A stretch of 10,124 nucleotides of DNA from Gemmatimonadales bacterium (GCA_030608825.1 JAUWDL010000021.1:1-10124); one strand, 5' to 3'. Shown: positions 1-6,543, counted from the stretch's first letter. A program made the numbers and translations. The notes: a model not told the origin generated them from the sequence alone.

Positions 1-684
1 GATCGGCGGGCCTTCGTTCCACGACCCGAGACGGAACAGCTGCTCGACCGAATCCTCGAGTGGGCGCGAGAGCGGCAGCAAGCCGAGGGCTCCCGGCCCA
101 AGGGCCCCGCCGACGTGGAGGGGGTCAGGGTCGTCACTCGACCTGCAAGCCGAGCGTACGTCGACTCGGCGCTCGACGTCGGCACCGGATCGGGAGCGAT
201 CGCGCTGACGCTGGCCGACGAGCATGTCGCCGCGAGAGTCGTCGCTCTCGACCGATCTCGCCAGGCGCTGGAGCAGGCGACGGAGAACCGGCGCAGGGTC
301 GGCCAGACGGAGGCGAGCGTCGAGTTCCGTCTCGTGGAGGGCACGCTCTGGGAGGCCGTGGGCGAAGGGGAGCGCTTCGATCTCATCGTCTCCAATCCGC
401 CGTACGTCTCGAGCGCCGAGATGGAGCGCCTCCCCCCCGAGGTGCGACAGGATCCCCCGGAGGCGCTCGTGGCGGGCGAGGACGGACTCGACGTCATCCG
501 CGAGATTCTGGCCGGCGCCCGGGATCACCTGAAGCCTGGCGGGGCGCTGTTCCTGGAGATCGGAGAAGGGCAGGGAGAGCAGGTCCGAGAGCTGCTGGCG
601 GAGAGCGGTGATTGGGCCGGAACCGCGATCCGGAAGGATCTGGCCGGGAAGGTGAGGTTCGCCTTTGCAGAGCGTGTCTCGTGA
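1..684 (+). CDS. prmC: Peptide chain release factor N5-glutamine methyltransferase, C-terminal part (5' end outside window)
   Basis: PrmC is a cytoplasmic S-adenosylmethionine-dependent enzyme that methylates the glutamine of the GGQ motif in release factors RF1 and RF2. The reading frame is open from base 1 to the TGA at 682-684, so the gene enters from the left and its N-terminal helical domain is missing. Visible family marks are VPRPETE at codons 6-12, the SAM-binding motif DVGTGSG starting at codon 59, the acidic end of the second strand (ALDRS), and the catalytic NPPY at codons 132-135. A late LKPGGALFLEIG strand and the C-terminal KDLAGKVRF are also typical. Oddity: about 46 residues separate PRPETE from the SAM motif, roughly 20 more than I expect for the family, and the extra part is hydrophilic. 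An N5-glutamine methyltransferase for another substrate is the only realistic alternative. Confidence 0.93.
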   Translation, partial: DRRAFVPRPETEQLLDRILEWARERQQAEGSRPKGPADVEGVRVVTRPASRAYVDSALDVGTGSGAIALTLADEHVAARVVALDRSRQALEQATENRRRVGQTEASVEFRLVEGTLWEAVGEGERFDLIVSNPPYVSSAEMERLPPEVRQDPPEALVAGEDGLDVIREILAGARDHLKPGGALFLEIGEGQGEQVRELLAESGDWAGTAIRKDLAGKVRFAFAERVS

Positions 685-690
685 CGTTCT

Positions 691-718
691 TTCTACACGT
701 ACACCTGTACGGGTAGAA
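691..718 (+). terminator. Strong hairpin just after prmC, possible terminator without a U tract
   Basis: Arm 691-702 (TTCTACACGTAC) pairs with 707-718 (GTACGGGTAGAA) around a four-base ACCT loop. The stem is 12 base pairs with one A/G mismatch, and two more pairs (one G-U) can be added outside. It begins six bases after the prmC stop, the usual place for a terminator. No T run follows, so it is not a textbook intrinsic terminator. It could instead protect the mRNA 3' end or be a DNA-level inverted repeat. Confidence 0.4.
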
Positions 719-801
719 GGCGGGAGACCTGTATCCCGAGGCGCGGCCAGGACTCCCATGCGGCGACGAATGGTGCGGTCGCGCCCGGATTATGGCCGGG
801 T

Positions 802-807
802 TATACT
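802..807 (+). promoter_or_regulatory. Possible -10 element (TATACT) upstream of the YlbF-family gene
   Basis: TATACT at 802-807 differs from the sigma-70 consensus at one position. It stands out in very GC-rich surroundings, in the 198-base gap between prmC and the next gene. No good -35 hexamer lies 16-18 bases upstream, and there is no TG extension. A start near 813-815 would give a leader of about 70 bases before the ATG at 883. The call rests on the -10 match, the location after a hairpin, and the adjacent palindrome. Confidence 0.3.
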
Positions 808-810
808 ACC

Positions 811-831
811 GGCTTGACTCAAGCCTGCTTG
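811..831 (+). promoter_or_regulatory. Operator-like palindrome over the putative transcription start
   Basis: Bases 811-825 form a perfect inverted repeat: GGCTTGA, one central C, TCAAGCC. A second, overlapping inverted repeat follows at 820-831: CAAGC, CT, GCTTG. The CTTG-type half-site therefore occurs three times in alternating orientation. The spacers of one and two bases are too short for an RNA hairpin, so a site for a dimeric DNA-binding protein is more likely. It lies three bases downstream of the putative -10. No regulator gene is in the window. Confidence 0.35.
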
Positions 832-882
832 CGTGAAGGCGACGTCCGCCGGCACGCGAACCCCTTGGAAGAGCGGACTTCG

Positions 883-1260
883 ATGGCGACCGACGACCCG
901 CGTGAGAGAACCATGGAGAAGGCGGAGGAGCTAGGCCGCCTGATCTCACAGAGTCCGGAATACAGGTACCTGAACGCCGCCAACCGGGACCTGGCGGACG
1001 ACCGGGAGGCCACGAAGATGCTCAACGAGATGAGGGCGCTGCAGGAGCGGCTACTCGGCCACATCTCGCGCGGCGAAGATCCGCCCGAGGAGCTCCAGAA
1101 GGAGTACGCGGACTTCCAGGAAGAGGTGCAGACGAGCAGCCGCTACCAATCTCTCATCTCCTCCCAGCTCAACTTCGACAAGCTGATGGACAAAGTGCAC
1201 CATTCCATCGGCGAGGGGATCAAGAAGGGGCAGGAGAGCCGGATTATCATCCCCTCATGA
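883..1260 (+). CDS. YlbF-family regulator (Com_YlbF domain)
   Basis: This small acidic, all-helical protein of 125 residues matches the YlbF/YmcA family in size and pattern. There is an N-terminal helix with a SPEYRYLNAANRDLADD stretch, a middle helix (MLNEMRALQERL), a hydrophilic turn with PPEE, and a C-terminal helix ending in a short tail. In Bacillus subtilis YlbF and YmcA act with YaaT to steer RNase Y in mRNA processing and affect competence and sporulation. What a lone homologue does outside Firmicutes is not established. I chose ATG 883 because GGAAGAG at 867-873 sits nine bases upstream; an in-frame TTG at 814 would fall on the palindrome and add 23 unconserved residues. The stop overlaps the next gene's start by four bases (ATGA), suggesting translational coupling. 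Confidence 0.8.
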   Translation: MATDDPRERTMEKAEELGRLISQSPEYRYLNAANRDLADDREATKMLNEMRALQERLLGHISRGEDPPEELQKEYADFQEEVQTSSRYQSLISSQLNFDKLMDKVHHSIGEGIKKGQESRIIIPS

Positions 1261-1961
1261 ACCGCATCCGCGCGGTCCTGGAGAAAGGTCTGCGCGCGAC
1301 CGTCGAGCCGATCGTATCCTGGCTGACGAGCCGCCGCGTCCACCCCAACATCCTGTCGACCGCGGGATTCCTGATCACGTCCAGCTCCGGCTTTTTCTTC
1401 CATCAGCACCACGTTCGAACGGCCGGCTTCCTGATCCTCCTGGGGGGTGTGTTCGACATCCTCGACGGCACGGTGGCCCGTCGGACGGGGCTCGCGTCGC
1501 CGTTCGGGGCCTTCTACGACTCGACGCTGGATCGCCTATCCGAGATCATCGTCTATCTCGGCCTGTTGTCGCTTTACAACGATTATCGACTCGAGCTGGG
1601 CGACGTCGGCATGATCTACTGGGTCATGTTGGCGATGGCCGGCTCGCTGATGATCAGCTATACGCGGGCGCGGGCGGAGGGCCTGGGCGTGCGCTGCGAT
1701 GTCGGCGTGATGCAGCGCGCCGAGAGAGTGATCCTGATCGGGTTCGCGGCGCTGATCTTCGGAGAAGCTACGCTGCTGGGCGTGCAGGGTCTGGCCCTTC
1801 GCGTCGTGATCATAGGTCTCGCCATCCTAACCAACATCACCGTGATACAACGAATCGTCTGGGTGTACAAGCACTCGCGCCCGCACGGGCGACCCGAGCC
1901 GGAGGCAGCGGTACGCCCGCCGGCCGACGAGTCCCACTTCGCCGGTCCACACGACGCCTGA
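1257..1961 (+). CDS. CDP-alcohol phosphatidyltransferase, probably phosphatidylinositol phosphate synthase
   Basis: This integral membrane enzyme transfers a phosphatidyl group from a CDP-lipid to an alcohol. The full signature D-x2-D-G-x2-A-R-x8-G-x3-D-x3-D is present, with D67, D70, G71, A74, R75, G84, D88 and D92; the four aspartates bind the metal and serve catalysis. Several hydrophobic helices surround it (about 35-65, 95-107, 118-135, 158-200). The stretch SYTRARAE at 134-141 and R154/R157 resemble the region that binds inositol phosphate in actinobacterial phosphatidylinositol phosphate synthases. The next gene makes inositol phosphate, so CDP-diacylglycerol plus inositol-1-phosphate giving phosphatidylinositol phosphate is the most likely reaction (inference). 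Phosphatidylglycerophosphate synthase is the main alternative. The length of 234 residues is normal; the last 30 or so are a polar tail. The start ATG overlaps the YlbF-family stop codon. Confidence 0.85.
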   Translation: MNRIRAVLEKGLRATVEPIVSWLTSRRVHPNILSTAGFLITSSSGFFFHQHHVRTAGFLILLGGVFDILDGTVARRTGLASPFGAFYDSTLDRLSEIIVYLGLLSLYNDYRLELGDVGMIYWVMLAMAGSLMISYTRARAEGLGVRCDVGVMQRAERVILIGFAALIFGEATLLGVQGLALRVVIIGLAILTNITVIQRIVWVYKHSRPHGRPEPEAAVRPPADESHFAGPHDA

Positions 1962-2006
1962 CGGGACTCGAGCACTCCACCAGGAAATGACCATAGCGGG
2001 GAGAAA

Positions 2007-3353
2007 ATGAACGATATGCAAGGAAGTAACGGGAATACCGGTTTGGAGATCGCTCCCGCCGAGGGCAAGCTCGGCGTCATGTTGGTCGGGTTGGGAGCGG
2101 TATCGACGACGTTCATCGCGGGAGTCGAGAGCGTCCGGCGAGGCCTGAACCGGCCCATCGGGTCGATCACCCAGATGAGCACGATCCGACTCGGCAAGCG
2201 GACGGACCACACGACGCCCCTGGTCAAGGACTTCGTCTCGCTGGCGGCGCTGGAGGATCTCGAGTTCGCCGCGTGGGATCCGATCCCGGACGACGCGTAC
2301 GAATCCGCCAAGACGTGCGGTGTGCTGAAGCCGGAAGACGTGGACCCTCTCGCCGACTTCCTTCGGGGCATCCGGCCGATGCCGGCCGTGTTCGACAAGC
2401 GCTACGTGAAGAAGCTCGACGGCACCAACGTCAAGAGTGCCGAGAACAAGCTGGAGCTCGCGGAGCAGCTGAGGGAGGACATTCGACGCTTCAAGGAGGA
2501 GAAGGGCTGTGACCGGCTGGTGATGGTCTGGGCCGCATCCACCGAGGTGTTCATGGAGCCGCACGAGGTCCACGCCACGGTGGATTCGTTCGAGAAGGCG
2601 ATGGCCGAGAACCACGATGCCATCGCGCCCTCGATGGTCTACGCGTACGCCGCCCTCAAAGAGGGACTGCCCTTCGCCAACGGGGCTCCCAACCTCACGG
2701 TCGACGTCCCGGCGATGCTGGAGCTTGCCGACGAGGCGGGCATGCCGGTTTGCGGGAAGGACTTCAAGACGGGGCAGACGTTGATGAAGACGATCCTCGC
2801 GCCGGGCCTCAAGGCACGAATGCTCGGCCTGAGCGGCTGGTTCTCCACCAACATCCTCGGGAATCGCGACGGCGAGGTGCTGGACGATCCGGAGAGCTTC
2901 AAGACGAAAGAGGAGTCGAAGCTCGGGGTGCTCGAGCACATCCTCCAGCCGGAGCTGTATCCCGAGCTCTACGGCAACATCTACCACAAGGTGCGGATCA
3001 ACTACTACCCTCCTCGCGGCGACAACAAGGAGGGATGGGACAGCGTCGACCTGTTCGGCTGGATGGGATACCCGATGCAGATCAAGATCGACTTCCTCGC
3101 CCGGGACTCGATTCTCGCCGCTCCGATCGTTCTGGACCTGGCGCTCTTCTTGGACCTGGCGGCCCGAGCGGGCTTCCACGGGATCCAGGAGTGGCTCTCC
3201 TTCTTCTTCAAGAGCCCGCAGGTGGCGCCGGGGCTCTATCCGGAGCACGACCTCTTTATCCAGCAATGGAAGTTGAAGAACACGCTGCGCTGGCTGATGG
3301 GTGAGGAGCAGATCACTCACCTGGGGACCGAGTATTACGCCGACTACCGGTAG
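2007..3353 (+). CDS. ino1: Inositol-3-phosphate synthase (myo-inositol-1-phosphate synthase)
   Basis: Ino1 converts glucose-6-phosphate to 1L-myo-inositol-1-phosphate (also named inositol-3-phosphate) in an NAD-dependent isomerisation, the first step of inositol synthesis. The Rossmann motif GLGAVS lies at residues 28-33. Further family blocks are VMVWAASTEVF, FANGAPNLTVDVPAM, the active-site loop CGKDFKTGQ at 249-257 with its lysines, GWFSTNILGNRDG, and KVRINYYPPRGDNKEGWDS near the end. At 448 residues it resembles the longer bacterial (Bacteroidetes-type) form rather than the roughly 360-residue actinobacterial one. GGGGAG at 1998-2003 lies only three bases before ATG 2007; an in-frame ATG at 2016, twelve bases from the same site, is the alternative start. 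The gene lies 45 bases after the phosphatidyltransferase, probably in one transcript, supporting a joint role in inositol-lipid synthesis. Confidence 0.95.
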   Translation: MNDMQGSNGNTGLEIAPAEGKLGVMLVGLGAVSTTFIAGVESVRRGLNRPIGSITQMSTIRLGKRTDHTTPLVKDFVSLAALEDLEFAAWDPIPDDAYESAKTCGVLKPEDVDPLADFLRGIRPMPAVFDKRYVKKLDGTNVKSAENKLELAEQLREDIRRFKEEKGCDRLVMVWAASTEVFMEPHEVHATVDSFEKAMAENHDAIAPSMVYAYAALKEGLPFANGAPNLTVDVPAMLELADEAGMPVCGKDFKTGQTLMKTILAPGLKARMLGLSGWFSTNILGNRDGEVLDDPESFKTKEESKLGVLEHILQPELYPELYGNIYHKVRINYYPPRGDNKEGWDSVDLFGWMGYPMQIKIDFLARDSILAAPIVLDLALFLDLAARAGFHGIQEWLSFFFKSPQVAPGLYPEHDLFIQQWKLKNTLRWLMGEEQITHLGTEYYADYR

Positions 3354-4005
3354 GCACCCGGAAGGGTCTTCCGGCCGCGGCTTCTTTCTCGTCTTCGAGG
3401 GGGTCGAAGGGGCCGGGAAGACGACTCAGGCCCGTCGCCTGACGCGGCGCCTCGAGTCGGCCGGCGTACGCTGCCTGATGGCCCGGGAGCCGGGAGGCAC
3501 GCAGGGCGGCGAGCGGATTCGTGACGTGGTGCTGGATCCGGTGCTGGATCTCGGCCCGGAGGCGGAGACCCTGCTCTACCTCGCCTCGAGGGCGGAGTTC
3601 GTCCGGAAGATCGTGCGCCCTGCTCTCGACGAAGGACGGATCGTCGTGGCCGACAGGTACGAGCTCTCGACGCTCGCCTACCAGGGTATCGCCCGCGGGC
3701 TGGGGCTGGAGAAGGTGCGCCGGCTCAACTCGTGGGCCACCGGAGGGCTTGAGCCGGATGCGATGATCCTGCTTCGGATCGAGCCGGCGGCCGGACGCGA
3801 CCGGAAGGAAGAGGAGCCGGACCGGTTGGAGCGCGAGTCCGGAGAGTTTTTCCGCCGGGTGGCGGAGGCCTACGACTTGCTTGCCTCCAAGGACACGAGG
3901 ATAATGGCCGTCGATGGGCAGGGTTCGCCCGAGGAGATCGAGCAGCGCGTGATCGCCGAGCTGGTCGGGCGTTGGCCCGGAACATTTGAAGTGCTAAGGC
4001 GTTAG
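3301..4005 (+). CDS. tmk: Thymidylate kinase (dTMP kinase)
   Basis: Tmk phosphorylates dTMP to dTDP with ATP in the cytoplasm, an essential step to dTTP. The P-loop GVEGAGKTT spans residues 34-42, the substrate-binding REPGGT residues 62-67, and the DRY...AYQG block begins at D118. A charged LID-like segment (RDRKEEEPDRLERES) precedes the C-terminal helix. The start is forced: the frame is closed by TGA at 3295-3297, and the only ATG, GTG or TTG before the P-loop is GTG 3301. This makes the gene overlap ino1 by 53 bases and gives a 27-residue N-terminal extension without visible similarity (234 residues against about 205-215 usual). A non-canonical ATT at 3334 would shorten this. No convincing ribosome binding site precedes GTG 3301, so coupling to ino1 translation is plausible. 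Confidence 0.93.
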   Translation: MRSRSLTWGPSITPTTGRHPEGSSGRGFFLVFEGVEGAGKTTQARRLTRRLESAGVRCLMAREPGGTQGGERIRDVVLDPVLDLGPEAETLLYLASRAEFVRKIVRPALDEGRIVVADRYELSTLAYQGIARGLGLEKVRRLNSWATGGLEPDAMILLRIEPAAGRDRKEEEPDRLERESGEFFRRVAEAYDLLASKDTRIMAVDGQGSPEEIEQRVIAELVGRWPGTFEVLRR

Positions 4006-4012
4006 CAATCAA
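3986..4012 (+). repeat. Inverted repeat spanning the tmk stop codon
   Basis: TGCTAA at 3992-3997 pairs perfectly with TTAGCA at 4002-4007 around a GGCG loop. After a small internal loop, TTGA (3986-3989) also pairs with TCAA (4009-4012). The stem is about ten pairs, AT-rich by local standards, and includes the tmk TAG. No T run follows. It may mark the end of the ino1-tmk transcript or be incidental. Confidence 0.25.
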
Positions 4013-4030
4013 GAACTCGCGGTTTCACGG

Positions 4031-4056
4031 GTCCGGACATCGAGCTCGTGTCGGAC
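4031..4056 (+). repeat. Inverted repeat between tmk and the S41 peptidase
   Basis: GTCCGGACA at 4031-4039 pairs with TGTCGGAC at 4049-4056, with one bulged G and a nine-base loop that contains the palindrome CGAGCTCG (4041-4048). It lies in the 79-base gap before the peptidase gene and ends 20 bases before its ribosome binding site. It could be a weak terminator, an operator, or part of the 5' leader. No recognisable promoter hexamers accompany it. Confidence 0.25.
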
Positions 4057-4084
4057 GGTGCTTGCTCAGGGATACGGAGGCTGA

Positions 4085-5737
4085 ATGAGGCTCAGGCAAA
4101 CGTGGCATTCTCCACTGGCCGTAGCGTTGATCGCGTTGGTGAGCGGTGGATGGCTGCTGCAACAGGGCACCGCGGACGAAGATGCCTACACGCAGTCGAA
4201 GCTGCTCGACGAAGTCCTCCGCCTGGTCGCCGAACGCTACGTCGAGGAAACGGAGCCGGCGGAGCTCTATCGTATGGCGATCGACGGTCTCCTGACCGAG
4301 CTCGGTGATCCCTACACGGACTTTCTCGACCGCGATGAGTGGAAGGACCTGCAGCTCAGCACCACGGGGAACTACGGTGGCCTGGGGATCCGGATCGACG
4401 AACAGGACGGCTGGATCACGGTGGTCGCCGTCCTGCCGAACACCCCCGCCGAAAAGCGCGGGCTGATCACCGGCGATCGCATCGTCGAGGTCGATGGCGA
4501 GTCGGCCGAAGGGTGGAGCACCAACGATGCGGTCCAGGTTCTCCGCGGACCCAAGGGTAGCGCGGTGCAGCTCCTCGTCATGCGGCCTGGAGTCGATCGC
4601 CCGATCGAGGTGGAGATCGAACGCGCCGAGATCCACGTCGTCTCGGTCAAATCCTTCATGGTCGACGGCGACGTGGGCTTCGTCCGCCTCGAGCAGTTCA
4701 GCCGGGCGGCGCGGGGAGAGGTTCAATCCGCGATCGACCAACTGCTTTCCCAGGGAGCCGAGTCGTTCATTCTCGATCTGCGCTCGAATCCCGGCGGGCT
4801 CCTGGAGGAGGGGATCGCGGTCGCCGACCTCTTCCTTCCGCGCGGGGTGGAGGTCGTGGAGACCAGGTCCAGAAACAAGAGCGAGAACCAGGCATATGGC
4901 GCGCCGTCCACCGAGCAGTATCCCGGCCTCCCGCTGGTCGTGCTCGTCAATCCCTATTCGGCCAGCGCCTCCGAGATCGTCGCCGGAGCCCTGCAGGACC
5001 ACGATCGGGGGCTCATCATCGGAACGACGACGTTCGGCAAGGGCCTGGTTCAGACGCTGTACCCCCTCTCCGGCGGCAACTACCTGAAGATGACGACCGC
5101 CCGCTGGTTCACGCCGAGCGGACGCTCGATCCAGAAGCCCTTCCGGACCGACTTCGCCGCGCTCGCCGGGAGGGCCATCTCGATGGAGGGCGATCCGGTC
5201 CACGTCGTCGACGTGACGGACCGGGAGACCTTCTACACGGACGCCGGACGCATCGTTTACGGGGGCGGCGGCATCACGCCCGATATCACGGTGATGCCGG
5301 ACACGCTCACATCGACCGAACAGATCTTCCGGGAGGAGCTCGCCGAGAGCGAGCTGGCCTTGCGGGATGCCACGTTCCGCTTCTCGGTCCAGTGGGTTCA
5401 TGACCACCCTGATCTGCGCGAGGACTTCGAGATCACGCCGGCCATCCGAGATGCGTTCTACAACTTCATCGTCCAGGAGAAGGGGGTCGAGGTCGACAGA
5501 GACCTGTTCGACGACGCCGCCGGTTGGATCGACTGGGAGTTGGGAATCCGCATCGCTCAATCGGCGTTCGGCGAGGAGGCTTCCCTGAAGCGCACCCTCC
5601 GTCGGCAGCCGCAGGTCACCAAGGCGATCGCGCTGCTGCGGCAGACGAACACGCCGCAGGATCTGTTCGCCTTGGCGGCGAGCGAGAGGGCGGCCGTGGA
5701 TGGGGCGCACGCCGGACCGATGCCGACCCCCAACTAG
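4085..5737 (+). CDS. S41-family C-terminal processing peptidase with PDZ domain
   Basis: This is a serine protease of the Tsp/CtpA family, which trims or degrades proteins outside the cytoplasmic membrane. A basic N-terminus and a hydrophobic stretch at about 10-26 form a signal peptide or membrane anchor. The N-terminal S41 region includes LTELGDPYTDFLD; a PDZ domain follows at about 88-170 (GGLGIRI, TPAEKRGLITGDRIVEVDG), then the protease core. The catalytic Ser-Lys-Gln set is complete: S294 in YSASASEI, K319 in TFGKG, and Q323, with the 25-residue Ser-Lys spacing known from E. coli Tsp. Residues from about 400 to 550 form a charged, helical C-terminal extension that I cannot assign to a domain. 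GGAGG at 4076-4080 lies four bases before ATG 4085. The gene has hairpins on both sides and may be its own transcript. Confidence 0.93.
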   Translation: MRLRQTWHSPLAVALIALVSGGWLLQQGTADEDAYTQSKLLDEVLRLVAERYVEETEPAELYRMAIDGLLTELGDPYTDFLDRDEWKDLQLSTTGNYGGLGIRIDEQDGWITVVAVLPNTPAEKRGLITGDRIVEVDGESAEGWSTNDAVQVLRGPKGSAVQLLVMRPGVDRPIEVEIERAEIHVVSVKSFMVDGDVGFVRLEQFSRAARGEVQSAIDQLLSQGAESFILDLRSNPGGLLEEGIAVADLFLPRGVEVVETRSRNKSENQAYGAPSTEQYPGLPLVVLVNPYSASASEIVAGALQDHDRGLIIGTTTFGKGLVQTLYPLSGGNYLKMTTARWFTPSGRSIQKPFRTDFAALAGRAISMEGDPVHVVDVTDRETFYTDAGRIVYGGGGITPDITVMPDTLTSTEQIFREELAESELALRDATFRFSVQWVHDHPDLREDFEITPAIRDAFYNFIVQEKGVEVDRDLFDDAAGWIDWELGIRIAQSAFGEEASLKRTLRRQPQVTKAIALLRQTNTPQDLFALAASERAAVDGAHAGPMPTPN

Positions 5738-5746
5738 CAGACGCGC

Positions 5747-5771
5747 CGGAGCCGGGTGCCGCCCGGCTCCG
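5747..5771 (+). terminator. Perfect 10-bp GC hairpin after the S41 peptidase
   Basis: CGGAGCCGGG (5747-5756) pairs perfectly with CCCGGCTCCG (5762-5771) around the five-base loop TGCCG. It begins nine bases after the peptidase stop codon, where a terminator is expected. There is no T run, and only 13 bases remain before the first possible start of the next gene. Complete termination would leave that gene almost no room for a promoter. Partial termination or protection of the upstream mRNA 3' end are alternatives. Confidence 0.45.
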
Positions 5772-5784
5772 TGCCCTGGCTAGC

Positions 5785-6543
5785 GTGACAGGTCTTCCAC
5801 CCAGCGATCCGGTGCCACGTCGCCGGCTCCTCATCTTCGCGAAGCTGCCCGAGCCTGGCCGCGTCAAGACGCGGCTCATCCCGAGGCTGGGATCCGATGG
5901 TGCGGCACTCCTCTACGAGGCCTTCCTGGACGACACGATCGCGCTCTGCCGAGGCGTAAGAGGGGTTGGCCTCGAGGTCTGGGGGGCCGGCGGTGGATCG
6001 GCGCCGGAGGACGAGAGGAGGGGCGCCGCCTACTTCCACCGGCGTCATCCGGGCCTGCGATTCAGGGATCAGGTCGGAGCCGATCTCGGTGGCCGATTGC
6101 GCGGTGCCTTGGAGACCGCCTTCGGGGAAGGCTGTGATGACGTCGTGGTCACCGGAAGCGACCATCCGACGCTGCCGATGGCGTACGTGAGGCGTGCCTT
6201 CACTGCTTTGACCGCGACCGAGGTCGTCGTTGGCCCGTCGGCCGATGGGGGGTACTATCTCATCGGCCTGCGCCGCCAAACGTGGCCGAAGGCGGCCGGT
6301 CTCTTCACGGACGTGCCCTGGTCGACGCCGGAGGTGCTCGCCGTGACCCGCGAGCGGGCTCGAGGCCTGGGACTCCGTTACGTGGAGCTGCCGGAGTGGT
6401 ACGACGTCGACGATCCATCGGACCTGCCGAGGCTCGGCCGAGATGCCGACGCTGGTAGCCACACCGCCCGGGCGTTGGTGCGGCTGGCCGCCGGCGATGA
6501 GACGGGTCACGGCCTGAGAGGGACAGGGGACGATCCGAGGTAG
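5785..6543 (+). CDS. TIGR04282/DUF2064 family glycosyltransferase
   Basis: This is a GT-A-fold glycosyltransferase-like protein of the family named by TIGR04282 (annotated with arsenosugar biosynthesis) and DUF2064; its true substrate is generally unknown. Family blocks run in order: LLIFAKLPEPGRVKTRLIP near the N-terminus (nucleotide-binding side), VVTGSDHPTLP (the DxD-like site, here GSDHP), VVVGPSADGGYYLIGL, DVPWSTPEVL, and the closing WYDVDDPSDLPRL. I start at GTG 5785 (252 residues). GTG 5812, which puts the conserved strand almost at the N-terminus, fits the family equally well, and neither has a clear ribosome binding site. The frame continues upstream into the peptidase gene, but that part is an out-of-frame shadow. 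About 30 residues after the last motif look unconserved. No arsenic genes are nearby, so I do not infer an arsenic role. Confidence 0.85.
   Translation: MTGLPPSDPVPRRRLLIFAKLPEPGRVKTRLIPRLGSDGAALLYEAFLDDTIALCRGVRGVGLEVWGAGGGSAPEDERRGAAYFHRRHPGLRFRDQVGADLGGRLRGALETAFGEGCDDVVVTGSDHPTLPMAYVRRAFTALTATEVVVGPSADGGYYLIGLRRQTWPKAAGLFTDVPWSTPEVLAVTRERARGLGLRYVELPEWYDVDDPSDLPRLGRDADAGSHTARALVRLAAGDETGHGLRGTGDDPR

Noticed and set aside
844..878. Possible leader hairpin GTCCGC (844-849) with GCGGAC (873-878) around the YlbF ribosome binding site
   Set aside because: Only six pairs with a 23-base loop; too weak to call a regulatory RNA in such GC-rich sequence.
814..882. TTG start at 814 for the YlbF-family gene
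   Set aside because: It lies at the putative transcription start and on the palindrome, and has no ribosome binding site. ATG 883 has one at good spacing and gives the usual family length.
685..882. Possible riboswitch or small RNA gene in the largest intergenic gap
   Set aside because: Apart from the hairpin, the -10-like box and the palindromes, I see no conserved riboswitch core or tRNA-like fold.
1827..3320. Long minus-strand open frame of 497 codons opposite ino1
   Set aside because: Same shadow effect. The + strand encodes a complete Ino1, and the minus-strand product shows no family pattern.
4025..5710. Long minus-strand open frame of 561 codons opposite the S41 peptidase
   Set aside because: It mirrors the peptidase gene, whose GC-rich codon use avoids the triplets that would be stops on the other strand. 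Its composition is Arg/Asp/Leu-rich with no recognisable motif, while the + strand protein has a full catalytic set.
5524..5784. N-terminal extension of the glycosyltransferase into the peptidase gene
   Set aside because: This part is the peptidase gene in another frame. The family homology starts only at about 5815.
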